A stretch of 64,000 nucleotides of DNA, from contig NC_049904.1 in the NCBI RefSeq assembly GCF_001411555.2, positions 26,797,370-26,861,369 on the forward strand, in the 5' to 3' direction. Shown here piece by piece: positions 21,482-35,146 of the stretch. Source of the stretch: Juglans regia (lineage: Eukaryota > Streptophyta > Magnoliopsida > Fagales > Juglandaceae). Both the position numbers and the translations under genes were made by a program. The number at the start of each line of letters is the position of its first letter. Positions within the stretch are counted from its first letter, which is position 1. The notes beneath the pieces are model-generated. The model was given only the letters and a program-made list of their open reading frames with translations, was not told where the DNA came from and did not search any database.

Positions 21482-24400
21482 ATAGAGAGTGTTATTTCTT
21501 GAACATTTGTCTGTAAAGAATATCAGCAATAGTAAAGATCAAACTAGTCACAAAATGAAATAATATACTGGTGGAGCTCCAAATGTATTATTTTGATTTA
21601 TAATATTATGTTTGATATGAAGACATCTCAAAATGTATTCGGTCATGGATATAAGTTTATCTGATGAATGAATGATGAAAATTTCTCTTAAAAAAAAAAA
21701 GAGAGAGAGAAGTACCCTATGGATATTTTTCTAAGAAGAAAATGAAAAAAGAAAACAAAGCATTGTCACCAAACTATATCGAAGTTGTCACTTAACATCA
21801 ATTTGAAATATAGGCTACAGTTTATTCGTTCTTAAGACATGACCATTAAGATGGATAAATAAAGACTATATATAGATTGCAAATTTTAAACTCGTGTGTT
21901 GCAAAAATGGTAGTTTTGTTTTTAAAACAGATTTTTATTATTATTATTATTAAAAAAAATGTGTTAGTTCATGGGAGCTAGCTCTACTAATGTGGATGGG
22001 GAAGTGCTGCCGCTCGTTATCCTTCCACCGTTGAGAATGGGAGGTTTTCGTTCCTCCGTGAAACCAGCCTCACACGTTGACCCACTCCTCTCTAAAGAGA
22101 GAGACCTGGCCCACTCCAGGGCCTTCGCTCAAGCCACAGCTTGGACAATACGTATCAGTTGCGTGACGACCGTCCGTTAAAAAACGGGACCCACTGACAT
22201 TTAGCCCGGTTTGGATACATAGTTCAGATGGGATTAGATGAGATGTTTCTAAAAGTTCCATTTAGATTTAAAAAATATTTTATTTTATTTCATCTCATTA
22301 TTACAACATTTTCAAATTTTCACACAAAATATAATAAACAATTTAACTTTTTCAAATTTCAATTCAACTTTTTCAAATCTCAAAACAATAATAATGTTAA
22401 AAAATAATATTCTAACAATATTTTTTTTTAACTTTTTATCTTTCATTTAAAATTATATCATCTCATCTCTAAATTCAAATCAGCCTAGATGAGATGAAAT
22501 AATATGTAAGATAAAGGAAAATACTAAAACCACAATTGGGAATTCTGGATTGGGATTCGAACTGGCTTTTTTTTTTTTTTTTTACTTAATGATTACGTAA
22601 ATATTTTTTTATTGATGTTGTGATTTTTTTTAAAAATATATTTAAAAATGATAACAAAAATGAATTGAAAAAAAAAGCAAAAAACAAACACAAAAATACA
22701 CACTGGACGGATCCCTCATGTGTGGGTGTGGTAGCACTCTTTCATACAGGGGTAGGTCTCACCAATAATTAAGCAATAATTATGAATATATTAATAAAAA
22801 ATAATATTTATGAGTAATTAAAAAATCTATCGTAAATAAATTTAAATTTCAAAATATATTAGAAAGTTGTTGGTCGAAATTACTCTATAATTCTAAAAAA
22901 TAATTTCTTTTTTAAAAGATATTATTCTTAAAGATATTATTATTCTAAAAAATAATTTAAATCCCAAAATATGTTAAGAAATTGTTGGCATAAATTTATA
23001 ATTTTTCTTTTTTAAAAGATATTTTTATCTATTTATTTTTCTAGATATAAGAAATTTGTCATTTTTTATTCTAATTATAAATTATAATAATTTTTATTAT
23101 TGTAATAAATAAGTATATGAATTATGTGTAGATTTGTTTAAAATAATTTATTAATTTCGAATTTTCTAATAAAACCCCAAAATGCACTTCTATTCAATAC
23201 TCACAAAATTATCAATTTCTTTGTGAAAATATATTATTCTAATAATAACTTATTGATTATTCTATTTTAATCACAAAGGAATTTTTTTTATTGTGTAGAT
23301 TTTTTTTACTGTTTATTTCATAAAGTAATGAGATGGATTTGAAAACTTAGAGATAAAATAGAGATGAAATAGATATGTGAAATTAATGGTTAAGATATAT
23401 AAAATTATCTCAACCGTACAGACTTAGATAGTTTCATTTTATCTGGCAAATCAAACCGGGCTTACTCTCTATTTTTTAGAAAATGATTTATACACAATAT
23501 TTTACACTATTCTCCTCATTTCTACATGAAAAATGATATATATATATATATGTGTTTTAAATTATGGATATTTTTGTATAAGTAAGATCATTTTATAAAA
23601 ATACCCTTATCTTACAATATTGTTATGATATATATTGTGAAAATGCGTTGCATGTAACTTTTCCGACTTTATTTTCCCCTTTCTGAATAAGGGCTTGCTT
23701 TAGGCCCAGCACATGTACTCGTGCACAAGGCGTAGCAAATCCCATGGAAATCAGTCTCTCTGTTTTTAGAATATAAACAATACCTACCATTCTTTATGAA
23801 CTAATTATTTTTTAATTAAATACTTTAAATTTCAATTTTAAATAAAATTAGAATCATTTAATTAAAAAGAAATAACGACTATAACCTGCAAGAACATTGG
23901 CAATGATTTATCTATATACAAATGCAAACACATATTTGCATAACTAGACCATTAAATTGACTACATTGAATTATACATATGAAAATATTTCCATAGCTAT
24001 AAACAGTATCAATACATCTTTGGAGATGCACTATTCACTCCTAAAATGCTATTTTATTAATTTTTTCTCTCCTCCCACTCTCTCTCACAACCCTTTTCTC
24101 TTCTCCCTCCCTCACCAACACAACAGAACTTTCACCATCAACTTCATCTTCATTTTATTATTATAATATCTTATATATTTTTTATTATTTTATTATATTT
24201 TAATATAATATATAAAAAAATATTTTTTTATGTATTATTAATGCCAAATATATGTAGTGGGTGCTAATTGTAAAATATATAAAAAAAATTAATTTTAGGA
24301 AACAAATTAATATTTTATTATTATTTTGACTCAAAGATGGATAATCCAACGTAAGAATTTTTCTTGAATGGCAAAGACAATCTCCAAAACATGTGATTTT

Positions 24401-24805
24401 GTATTTGCATATAGAGAAACCAATACTAATGCTTTAAGCTGGAGGCGACTCACAAGGTTTGGTGCGTGGACATATTTTGGCAAACAATGGCAGATGAAAA
24501 TCTCATAGGCTCATACAATTGTGGGAAAGCTCAGATAGAAGCAAACGAAGCATTCTAGTTCTAGTTCTAGTCCCCGAACTTCCTCAGTTTATTTTAGGGC
24601 ACACCGACAAAAGCCACATGCATCAAACGATTTTAACTGTTTCGTTTAGCACAAAGTATCATCTGACGCAACTTCTCAAAAAAATAATTTAGTAGAGTAT
24701 ATAAAGATTACAGAAAGACATCAAATCTAGCCCAGCTCCAGCAAATTCAATTCACATTGAGGTTATTGGATCTTAACGCAGTTACTTTAATCAGGAAACA
24801 TCCTC
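21482..24805. other. Intergenic region before FAH
   Basis: Mostly AT-rich. A patch of normal base composition at about 21970-22200 has an open frame of 69 codons that I do not recognise. A pyrimidine-rich stretch lies at 24060-24120. The last about 200 bp before 24805 are probably the 3' UTR of the minus-strand FAH gene. Confidence 0.45.
22205..22490 (-). mobile_element. MITE family 1 copy
   Basis: Left end CGGTTTGGATACATAG, right end TAAATTCAAATCAGCCT; internal reverse core CACAAAATATAATAAACAAT followed by a duplicated CAACTTTTTCAAAT. About 285 bp. Confidence 0.65.
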
Positions 24806-27800
24806 TCAAGGGTGTGATGGAATAACCTTTCCAGAGCATGTCCCAAAACCAACTTTGTAACCATTCCCCTGGCAATGATGTCAAGTTCAAGCATTTAGTT
24901 CTATAAATTTTGAACTCTAAGATGCAGTAAGGAAGCATCAAACACAATGCTGACATCTGATTTTATTTATTTATTTATTAGTACCGGGTGTCGAGGAACG
25001 TCCTGACTAATCCCGAGAGTGCAAAGGCCCTCAACAAGGAGTTTCCCGCAAATGCACCTCGGGTAATTCAAAGGGAAAATCCCTCAGCCCAATGGCTCCT
25101 AGAGATTATTTGCACCCAAGGGAATTAGAACCTTAGACCTGGGGAGAGCATACCCCCAAGCCCAAAACCTTTACCACTTGGCCAATCCCTAAGGGTTGCT
25201 GACGGCTGAAATTGAAGTTCCTTTCACATGATACATATTAAATATTTACACTGAGAAAATATCCTGAAATTTGATGGAAGATCCATGCATGAGTTCCTAT
25301 GGTTATGATAGTGAAAATATGACAAGGGAGTTGAGAGGGGAGAGAAGTTGTAAGGGTAAGAACCTTGCAAAAACCAGTAAAAATGACTTCATCTCCATCT
25401 TCTAGGAACGTTCGGGGCGTCCCATTTAAGGATAGTGGTTTCTGTCCATTCCACGTCAACTCTAGCAAGCATCCAAGAGCTTCTGGCTCCTGTTGGGAAA
25501 CACAATTGATGGCTAAATTTAAACTGCCCGATTCGAGTATTACAGGCTTCGAACCTTAGTTACATGGTTTTTTTTCAGTTGTGCAGTTATTTGACTACAA
25601 CTAAACAGAATTCCAAGGCATGACCTTATGAATTTCAAAAAATAAAAACTAAAAGAAAAGAAGAAACCATACAGGTCCACTGATTGTCCCAGTTCCAAGG
25701 AGATCACCAGGCCTCAAGTTGCAACCGTTAATGGTGTGGTGGGCAAGCTGTTGAGTCAATGTCCAATATCTGCAATACAAGTAAAAGAAATTCAAGATGC
25801 ATAACAGAAGCACCACATAGTATACACAAATGGATAATAATGAAATAGATTTTTATACCAGAGTTTCAGATATTTTTTTTACTTGCATATAGAATACCAG
25901 AAATGAAACAGATATTAAACCTTTCTATTTAGTGGGAAGTTGTAAACATTCCTCTAAAGTAAGAGGGGATGAATGTAATGGAACTTACAGATTGTTGAAA
26001 TTACTTCTTGTGACCACACTTGAATCTTTGTGTCCAGCAGGTTTAATTTGAACCTTCCAGCAAGAGGGCAATTTCATCATTATCATGATGATGCAATAAT
26101 TTTTGTACCATATTAAGCCTTAAAAAACACATTTCCATATGACATACAAAGAAGATTACAGCAAATTGATCACTTAAAACAGGGGACACTATATCAAGAA
26201 TTAGAAAGGAAGATAATCTACAAAACAAGACCATTGAAGTATACTTGTAGAAAAAAGCAGCTAGATACTACCTCTAATGCAATGTCATAGTTCTTCGATA
26301 TTTTCTCAGCCAGATATGGCAACGGAGGAGGGTCCTGCAATTTAAAGAACATATCGTATAGCATGTTGTCACACCTCTTTCATGCAAAAAATTGGGGGAA
26401 AATATAATAAAATGAAAACTTTCATGTTATAAATGATAGATAGGAGCTACCTGTCTGGGAGCATCACAAGCAAAAGGTTCGAGAGCATCTAGTGTTACAA
26501 TCCAAGGGGATATTGTAGTACCTAAGGAGATATGTAAGACAAAGTAACTTCAGTTCTCTGTAGGCTAACATATCACTTTAAGCAATGTACATGTGCAAAA
26601 TGCAATCCTAAGTGCATATATTTTGAACTTCAAGTGTGCCCAATGGAATTCGAAAAATGTAGCAATAGAATTTAATCCTTTTACCAAAACTCTTTCCAAG
26701 AAAAGGACCGAGAGGCACATATTCCCATGCCTGAATGTCTCTAGCTGTCAAAAACAACTTCTTATCAATATAGCATCAAATATTAAATGAACAATAACAG
26801 TAAAATGAAGCACCAGAAAGTATTAGTACCACTCCAGTCATTCATCAACACAAGTCCAAATATATGATCTGCCGCCTCATTAACATCAATAGGTTTTCCT
26901 AATTCGTTTCCAGGACCAACAAATGCAGCCTGCAAGAAACAAAGGAACCTGAAATTAGTTGCAATGCTGAAGTACAAGGAGGCTATTAGCAAATCCAAAA
27001 CTGAAGGGCCAAAAAAAAGCAAAACTACAAATGAAAAGAAAGAAGCATAACCAAAATGAAAAATGGATGGATATTAGTTTAATTTTATATTCTAAAATCA
27101 TAGTTACATGTTCATATGATTATGGGTTATGGGGAAATATATGACCAGGTGAGTGTCTATAAAAGGCTAACCATTTCAAGCTCAAAGTCTAGCTTCAATG
27201 ATGGTCCAAAATATGGTGGAGAGTTGCCAGTCGGTTGGCCTTGACCTCTGGAAGAAATCAAATTTTAAACTGTATGAGATAAAATTCAGATAAATATGAT
27301 ATGGGGGAATAATGTCACTCTTAAATCTATCCAACCCAAATTGGTGGGCTAAGGAACCAAATTCATCATTATAATAAGAAATGGATGTAATTCCATCCAA
27401 GATTTGGTCAATTAGCCCACTACATTGAGTTATCAAAAAAACAATTAGCCCACTACATTGAGGAAAGATACAATGTGTGCAAAACCAAAATATCCAGGGA
27501 ATCATAAGTAGATCAATAAGGTGCACTTGAAGTAAAAGTTCTGCCTGACACTATTGATCTCATTAAGCATGAGAAAAACATGCATATGCATGCAAATGAA
27601 ACTGCATATAAACCAAAAGACACACAAAACACCTATTAGATGCATACATGCTCACTGTTTCACATATTCACTCACTTAGAGATGCACACGCACACACATG
27701 CATATGTTCATTTAATGCCTGCTATAGATGTATAAATGCAATATCATTGTTGTAAGATATTCCAAAACCACCCATTTGCTCATTCTTTGTATATGTTAGT

Positions 27801-29318
27801 TTATTCTTCATATTTTTTTAAAAGTTACATTTGTTGCTCACTTTATGTTATTGCCAAACAACAACAAAGATGATAATGATTTAAAATTTATAATCTCAAA
27901 CCTTGGTCGAACAATGTCTGTTCCTGACATAACAATAGACGATGCTCGCCCATGATACGCAATGGGAAGGTGGAACCTGGAAATCAAATGACACTTTCTC
28001 AGCATAAAAAAACAAAAAAGAGGGGGTATAGGTCATAAAATACCATGGCCAAGGTACCAGTTTGGGGGAATCGCGTTCTGTGGCCCACGAAATATGGTCC
28101 CACAATTCTTCGCATGATGCATAGATGAAAAGAAGTCTGTGTAATCCCCTATTGCAACAGGAAGAAGCATCTCTGCCTTGTCCTAAAAATTTGGCCATGA
28201 GATTAACATTGGAAATGCAAACATCTATAGATTGACTACTTATTCAGGTCTATACAAATGTATTACCAATGGCACCAGAGACTTCTGCCTTAAAGCTCCA
28301 TTGTCACGCAATGCTGGTTCAGTTGCTGCATCAGAGGGTAGTGAACTTTTCAATATTTCATTTAAATTTGACTCAGCGTGAGCTTGCTTATTGCTACGAC
28401 ATAAACAAGCTAAATACTGTATTATTGTATGGCCAAATAATTACAATTTGCAAAACTCGGAGTTTTTCCGCTAGGACCACTACAAGTTCAGGAAGTGGAA
28501 ATTAAATTAAAGACCAATTGAACTGATAGTTAGCATACATGACAATAGCCTTTGAAGTGTAGCACGTGCTTCCTTCCAAGCAGGGCGTCCCATAGCCAGG
28601 AACTTGTTTAAATTAGGCTGAAATTGAAAACATAACACTTTGCAAAAATAGTTAAGATGTTCTGCCCAAACTCTAAAGTCAGAATTATCAACAAAGCAGG
28701 ATATAATAGTCATATATTCCGCACCAAACATCTGCAAAAATGAGAACATCAGGCAATCTATCGCCGATATAGTGATTGTTCTTGTACTAACTAAAAAAAG
28801 GTTCCATTCACTAACTACATAGTAAACCATGACACTCTTATAATTCCTGATAAAATTCTTAATGAACTGAAAGTTTCAACCTAAAGTAAGTATCACTAAG
28901 CACAGTATCCCTGTTTACTTTCTCGAGATACGATCCCTGAAAAACTATTAGATGTTCATTTTCAACTCCATCTCTTCTCTTTTCCTCCTGTTTATCGGCA
29001 ACCAAACATGGTGGTTACTGGTAGCGACCTTTTTTTTTAACATAAATTACACGAAAATCTAGCAAAAGCTACCACTCAATCCGAAGACAACGCAAACTGA
29101 GATACAACACGAACCTGAGAGAAGCAATCGGAGTTCTTAAGGATTGGGCCGTCGAAGAGCCCGGAAGAGGCGATCGCGGAGAGGTCCAGCACATAGTCCC
29201 CGATCGCCACACCCGGTCGGGGCACTGAACCGGGTTCTGGCCTGAACACCCCGTACGGGAGGTTCTGGATGGGGAAGTGAGAGTCCGGGTGGACTTCGAT
29301 GAAAGATTTCGGAGCCAT
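24806..29318 (-). CDS. FAH: Fumarylacetoacetase
   Basis: Complete, 14 coding exons, 420 aa. Exons in transcript order (plus-strand coordinates): 29115-29318, 28539-28617, 28267-28325, 28058-28182, 27902-27976, 27172-27247, 26830-26929, 26685-26744, 26451-26521, 26272-26334, 25989-26053, 25673-25769, 25364-25489, 24806-24868. All junctions keep frame and follow GT-AG. The enzyme cleaves fumarylacetoacetate to fumarate and acetoacetate, the last step of tyrosine degradation. Visible features: N-terminal SH3-like domain ([12 protein letters not shown]), [16 protein letters not shown] at 125-140 (metal Asp and catalytic His region), FELEM at 202-206 (two acidic metal ligands), LMNDWSARD with Asp237, and FLGKSFG with Lys257. 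It ends [14 protein letters not shown]. In Arabidopsis loss of this enzyme gives the short-day-sensitive cell death phenotype. The last intron holds a SINE. Very sure of the family. Confidence 0.96.
24955..25196 (-). mobile_element. tRNA-derived SINE in the last FAH intron
   Basis: Read on the minus strand it begins TTAGGGATTGGCCAAGTGG, an A-box-like head, then GGTTCTAATTCCC as a B box, and ends with a TAAA-type tail. It is flanked by a 7-bp duplication, TGCTGAC (24948-24954 and 25197-25203). It is clearly the same family as 43974-44211 (shared ATTACCCGAGGTGCA, GGATTAGTC). Confidence 0.8.
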
Positions 29319-29868
29319 CTGGGCTGGCGGTTGCCTGGAAAAGGCGTCGTACTACGAAGTTCAAGCTCCGACGAGTAACAGACGGAGGAGAGTGAAGGCG
29401 TGGAGTATGGACAACAATATTGATTATTTGTAGTTCTAGTGTTCAGCGGTGTCGGCTCACTCTCTTTTTGTTTGTTAGTTTTTTATTTTATTTATAAGAA
29501 AAAAAATCTTGAAAAACATTTAAAAAGGGGTTAGATAATTTGGTACGGTAGTTGGAACTAGTGGCGCCTGGTCACGTTTTAAGGTTGATGGCCATCCATC
29601 GTTCAAACGGAACGGATATTCTTTGGCTAATTACGAAGGACTAGTTTTTTTATTTTTTCAAGTAGCTTGGGCGTGGTTGATGTCAATGTGACAGGGCAGC
29701 ATATCTAATCTTATAACCTACTACTATAACTAGCGTTGCCAAAGGAAAAGTAAACATTAAAAGAAGTAAAGTTCTGTAAGTCATCCTAAATCACGCATCT
29801 ATTGAGAGAAAAAAAATAAAAACTCACATCAGCATGTGTGTGGTGTAAGATTGTTAAGTAAAATAATT
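29319..29868. other. FAH promoter region and intergenic sequence
   Basis: The FAH 5' UTR and promoter should lie at about 29319-29560. I see no clear TATA box. The rest has no gene. Confidence 0.4.
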
Positions 29869-32797
29869 TGTTAGGTTGCATGTAGAGCCTGATTTGTGAC
29901 AAAAAAAGGGCGCAAATAGAAAATTCGCTCGACTGTCGATCAACCTAATGCTGAAGTGAGGCTCAATCTGTAAGTTCGCTCGATGTGCACTCAACAGTGG
30001 GCTCGAGTGAAAGATGAACAAATTGTTCGCTTAAGGTTCGTGTAATGTTGGGCTCGAGTGAAGCACTAACTCTAGTGTTCGCTTGAGACATGCTCAACAC
30101 CCGCTCGAGCGAAGAATTCAATTTTTCCATTTAGGGTTTCCAACGCCATTTGCACTATATATATATAATATTTGTTTTCTTGGGTAAATGTTCAGCAGAT
30201 TAAAGTGAACAAAAAAAAAAGGCAAAGGTGCGAGAGCATATTAAAAGAGAGAAAAATCTTTAGAGAGAGGGTTGAGATTGTTTAAGTAGAGTAGTGTTCT
30301 TGTAACTCACTGTGTGATTGTAATCTCATATGGAATAAAATTTCCTGCAACTTTGTGGACGTAGGCACGTTGTCGAATCACGTTAATTTTGTGTCGTGTG
30401 ATTGTTTGCTTTTATTTGTTTGTCATCATTGGTTTCACAACAACTGGTATCAAAGCTAAGGTTTAGGTTTGAGGGAGAACGATGGCTGGAGACAAAGTGA
30501 AAGCACCTGGAATTGAGAAGTTTGACGGCACTAACTTCTGGTATTGGAGGATGCAGATAGATGATTACCTCTATGGGAAGAGACTTTATCTTCCACTGTT
30601 GGGAAGAAGCTAGAGAGCATGGACGATGCTGATTGGAACCTGTTTGACTAACAAATTCTAGAGGTTATTCAGCTGACACTGTCAAGATCGGTTGCACACA
30701 ACGTTATTAAGGAGAGGACCACAATGGATCTCATGACAGCTCTATCTGGTATGTATGAAAAGCCGTCGGCAAATAACAAAGTGCATCTGATGAATAAGTT
30801 GTTCAATCTGAATGTGTCAAAAGGTATATATGTGGCATAATACTTGAATGACTTTAATACGATCACAAATCAATTATCTTCCGTAGAGATTAAGTTTGAT
30901 GATGAGATCAGAATAGTGATTCTATTGATATTGTTTCCAAATAGTTGGGAGGTCATGAGGATGACAGCTAGTAATTCAGTCGGTAAGATAAAACTAAATT
31001 ACGATGATGTACGTAACATGATTCTTACTAATGAGGTACGCATGATAGATTCTGGTGAGTTCTCGGGTTTGGGCCTGGCCTTGCATGTTGACCATCGGGG
31101 CAAGAGATACGAGAGGTCAAGCTCCAAGAACAGGGGTAGGAGCAATGTGAGATCTGGGAAGCAGCTCACTTGTTGGAGTCATGGCAAGCCGAGCCACATC
31201 AAGAGAGACTGCCAAAATCAGGAAAGTACTGATGATGACAATGTGAACATGGTGGCTAAATGACACAGGACGCTTTAATTCCTGCAGTGCACAGTCCAGT
31301 TGTCAATTGGGTGTTGGATTCAGGGGTTTTGTTTTATAGTACTCATATCGAGAGATTATACAGAACTATATTGCTAGTAATTTTGGAAAGATGTATATGA
31401 TTGATGGAGAGGCACTGAATGTAGTGGGAGTGGGTGATGTGCGCATCGCACTTTCGAACCGAAGTGTGTGGACTTTGCAGCAAGTCAGACAAGTTTCAGA
31501 TCTGAAGAAAAGTAAGATTTATGTGAGATAGATCGATGACAACGGTCATACAGTATCGTTTCTGGAGGAGCATGAAAGGTCACAAATGGTGCGCTGGTTT
31601 TGGCGCATGGTAAGAGATTTAACACTTTGTATTTGATATTAGGATCCAATCATGTGCAGAAAAATACATGAATGCAAAAGAACATGCTTGGTCGAGCGAA
31701 TCAAATGGGTTAGCAAAAGGGAGTCAGTTTGGTATTCCTCATATAAGCCTAGGAAATCTCCATAAATATGGTGCGGAGTAGAGGTGTAAGACATGGGAGC
31801 AGAGCGTCTAGTGTTCCAGGGATGTCTACACCTACAGTTGATGCTTGCAGAGTTGCCAAGATGACCAAACCTCCATCCACCTAACTTGAACTATATCCTG
31901 TTGACAGAAGGTGGTGAGCCACGAAAGAACAAGAAAATTTTGCAAGGTGGGAGATCTAGTAAGTGGACATTGGTTAAGGTTACCAAGGTCGGTTTGAGAC
32001 CGGATATTCCTAGTGCAGTGGGAGTTGTGAGTCGCCCAGTCTATGTACTAACTGATGGCGATGCACGTGAGAGACTGAAGTCGAGCTCGACTTCAGTGCG
32101 TCTTCTGGCTTGAAGACGGGAGCTGTGAGCTGTAGAGGTAATAGGGCTTGTACTGGAAATAGTGGCTGGCATGGGAAGAACCATTCTCCAAGTGGGAGAT
32201 TGTTGAGCTGCACGTGGAGCCTGGTTTATGAGTAGAAAAAGATGCAAACAGAAAGTTTGTTCGATTTTCTCTTAACCTGGCACTCAAACGAGGCTCAACC
32301 CGTAAGTTCGCTCGACAATGAGTTCGAGCGAAGGATAAATAGATTGTTCGCTTAAAGTTCACGTGATGTTGGGCTCGAGTGAAGCACTAATCCTTGTGTT
32401 TGCTCGAACATCGCTTGAAAAACCGCTCGAGCCAATGTTGATTGCTTGTTCAATCGAGGCGTGCTCGACATCCACTCAAGTGAAGAACCCAGTTTTGTCG
32501 TTTAGGATTTCCAGCGTCATTTTCACTATATATATATATGTAATATTTGTTCTCTTGGGTAAATGTTTAGCATATTAGAGTGAACATAAAAGAGGCAAAG
32601 GTGTGAGAGCATATTAAGAGAGAAAAAACTCTAGAGAGAGTTGAAATTTTGTGAGTAGAGTGATGTTTTTGTAACTCACTGTGTGAATAGAGAAAAATCT
32701 CTTGCAATTTGTGGACATAGGCATGTTACCAAATTACATTAATTTTGTACCGTGTAATTGTTTGCTTTTATTTATTTGTCATTGTGGTTTCACAACA
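29869..32797 (+). mobile_element. Copia-type LTR retrotransposon, internally deleted
   Basis: 5' LTR 29869-30442 (574 bp) and 3' LTR 32201-32797 (597 bp), both TGTT...TTTCACAACA. The 5' LTR is followed by TGGTATCAAAGC, a primer-binding site for initiator-Met tRNA; the 3' LTR is preceded by the purine tract AAGTGGGAGA. Only about 1.76 kb of interior remains: a gag-like region, a piece of protease (WVLDSG), and near 31990 RPDIPSAVGVVSR, which belongs to the end of the reverse transcriptase/RNase H part. Integrase and most of RT are missing. Flanking bases TAATT and AAACT do not match. It cannot move by itself. Confidence 0.85.
30482..31263 (+). pseudogene. Copia gag, broken
   Basis: Starts with ATGGCTGGAGACAAAG and the Copia gag motif IEKFDGTNFWYWRMQIDDYL, but meets TAG after 43 codons (near 30611) and other breaks. 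A later open stretch (30844-31263) gives ITNQLSSVEIKFDDEIR and ends after a damaged zinc knuckle, CWSHGKPSHIKRDC, in which the second Cys is His. Not functional. Confidence 0.8.
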
Positions 32798-33678
32798 AAA
32801 CTCTAAAACTAATGATGTTTGAATATCCATCTTTTTGTTTAATTCAATTTGAGAATACTTAATTTTTGTCTTCTTTAGACATATTTAGTATTGTAGCACA
32901 TTTCAAATAGATACCATTTAAATAGTTGATAAAATAAATCACTTAGAAATATATCATATCGCCTTATGTGACTGAAGATTATAAGATTTAGAATAAAGAA
33001 TATTATTTTATTAAATTGTCTTGAGACATTGAAATTGTCCATATTACTTTAAGACTAATACTGCATATTATACTAATATCCTACTTTTGTCATTTTTTAA
33101 AAGGAAGAGATATTCTATATGCGACGTGGTATATAATAATAAAGTATATGGCATACTATAATATAATTACAAGGAAATGTATAAGCCAATCAATCAAGCA
33201 AATAGGTGCGATTGGCTAGTAAAGGAAATCTATTACACAAATTTATTTAATAAATGAAATATAATTTCAGCCAGGGATAGTGGCGATTTGAGTCCACAAG
33301 GGCTTTTATAGGGAAATGCATGCACTTGTTGTCGTTTCAGATGCGATAAAAAAAAAAAAAATTTCAAGCATAGAGACTACACATGAGGAAGAATATATAG
33401 GAAACTATTTGGTCTACAAAGAGATCTTACAACAAAAATATTGCAAACTGATGTAGTTTGTATGGTATATCAAAATGTAAATAATTTTTTTTTTATAAAA
33501 TACATTTAATGTATCATATGAAACCATGTTAGTTTGTAAACAAATTTCTATAAGATCTTTTTATAGGCATAATACTTTATTTTATAAATTTGACACTTTT
33601 TATCACCTTTTCATCATCTACATTTTTACTTTTTATTTTTAAAAAATGGGTTGATAGATAATACTAACTCATCATAAT
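32798..33678. other. AT-rich intergenic sequence
   Basis: I see no gene or clear repeat boundaries here. Confidence 0.4.
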
Positions 33679-34059
33679 TAGGGGTGGCAGTGGGGCTCTG
33701 CTACCTTGCCCTCGTCTGCCAGATACGGGTGATGGGGGCACTTGCCCCGTATTTGCCCCCGATGTGGGGGGCGGGTGCATGTAGGGCATCCAGCGGAGGC
33801 AAGGGACGGTCCGACAGAGGGGGCCTAGCGTTGCTCTGGTTTTCCCTGCCTTGCATATATTATATATTATTAATAGATATAATTATATATATAAAAAAAA
33901 AAAAACCCCATGTCACAAAATGACGCTGTTTTGTCAAATACAAAACGGCGTCGTTATGGTCTAGGGTGTTAAGAGCCCCTAAATAAGTGTTAGCAATAAA
34001 TAGGTGTTGCATGTGTAAGAAGAGAGAAAAAAAAGGATCACCTAATTGCCTTGATTTCC

Positions 34060-34290
34060 TACTGAAAATGTCATTTCAAAGGCTTGGCTTGACTGTTGCT
34101 CGACCTTGTTTGACCTTGGCTTGAGCGATAAGGCAACCCGTGAGTTCGCTCGAAACTTGCTTGATAGTCAGCTCGAGAGGGAGACCAACCCATGAGTTTA
34201 CTCTTCACTCGCTCGACAGTCAGCTTGAGCGAGTGCCCGACGACAGTTTGCTCGACAGGCGCTCGAGTGAATGTTCTGATTTTTTGGTCC
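34060..34290. repeat. GCTCGA-rich fragment related to the Copia LTR U3
   Basis: Repeats TTCGCTCGA, GCTCGAG and CTTGAGCGA in alternating orientation, the same style as 29930-30110 and 32260-32480. Probably a piece of a related LTR within the hAT-like element. Confidence 0.45.
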
Positions 34291-34423
34291 ATTTTAGGCC
34301 CCGAAATAGCTTATAGGTTGATGGCCCATTTTGGAGGGGAGGTGTCCGCCTCGCACCCCGATATTCGGACGGGGTACCCTGCCCCCGAACACCGGTGCGG
34401 GTGTCGAGGGTGAAAACCCGCAC

Positions 34424-35146
34424 TGATATGAACCCGCGGGAATGGAATCCCTTAAACCCACAATCAATTTGAAAAACTTCCCAAGAAAGCCAAAATCAAG
34501 TCTATGGATGGAGAATCTAGACCCAATGAGAACTTGTTTCAAGAACCTAGATTATATTAAAATCTAGACCCGTTGAAGAACCCGTCTCAAGAACCCAGAT
34601 TACAAAGGAAGAACGCCACAAAGGTTGTGATTTACCTTTGATAAGTTCAAAAGTTCAATTAAGAACAAGAGGAGTAAAACTCAACTCACAATGAATAAAT
34701 TCATCAAATTTCATAAATTTCATAAACTAATTAGAATGAGGCTACATAGAGTATTTAAAGCAAAACCTATTGAAACCCTAACCAAAATAAGCCCCCATTT
34801 TACAAAAGTGACCCTGGATGAATAGTGCCGCGGCTACAGTGCCGCGCTACAGTGACTTGGCTACAGTAACACTAACCCTAGTTCAATAAAATAATAACTT
34901 TCCCAACATGCCCTTACATAAGTATAAACCCAATTATTCTAAGCAAATAAAATAGGTCCTTGAAATTAATTAAATAAGTTGAAAGCCTTTAAGTGTCCAA
35001 AACTTATAAGTCATGTTGTTGCCTTTTCCATAGCTTATGAAATGAATCAAAGCATAATCTTCATCGTTTAAGCCCTTGAACTTGTATTTGGCCCATCTGG
35101 AACTTGCAACATATCTTTAAGACTAGGCCCACCTTGGTTCCCATCA
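34424..35146 (-). repeat. 3' LTR of the Gypsy-type element
   Basis: 723 bp, about 98 percent identical to 38142-38864. The last 26 codons and the stop of the internal ORF lie in it. Confidence 0.9.

Noticed and set aside
21971..22180. Frame in a patch of normal base composition
   Set aside because: Not recognisable in any frame; the patch may be a regulatory or decayed region, but a gene cannot be supported.
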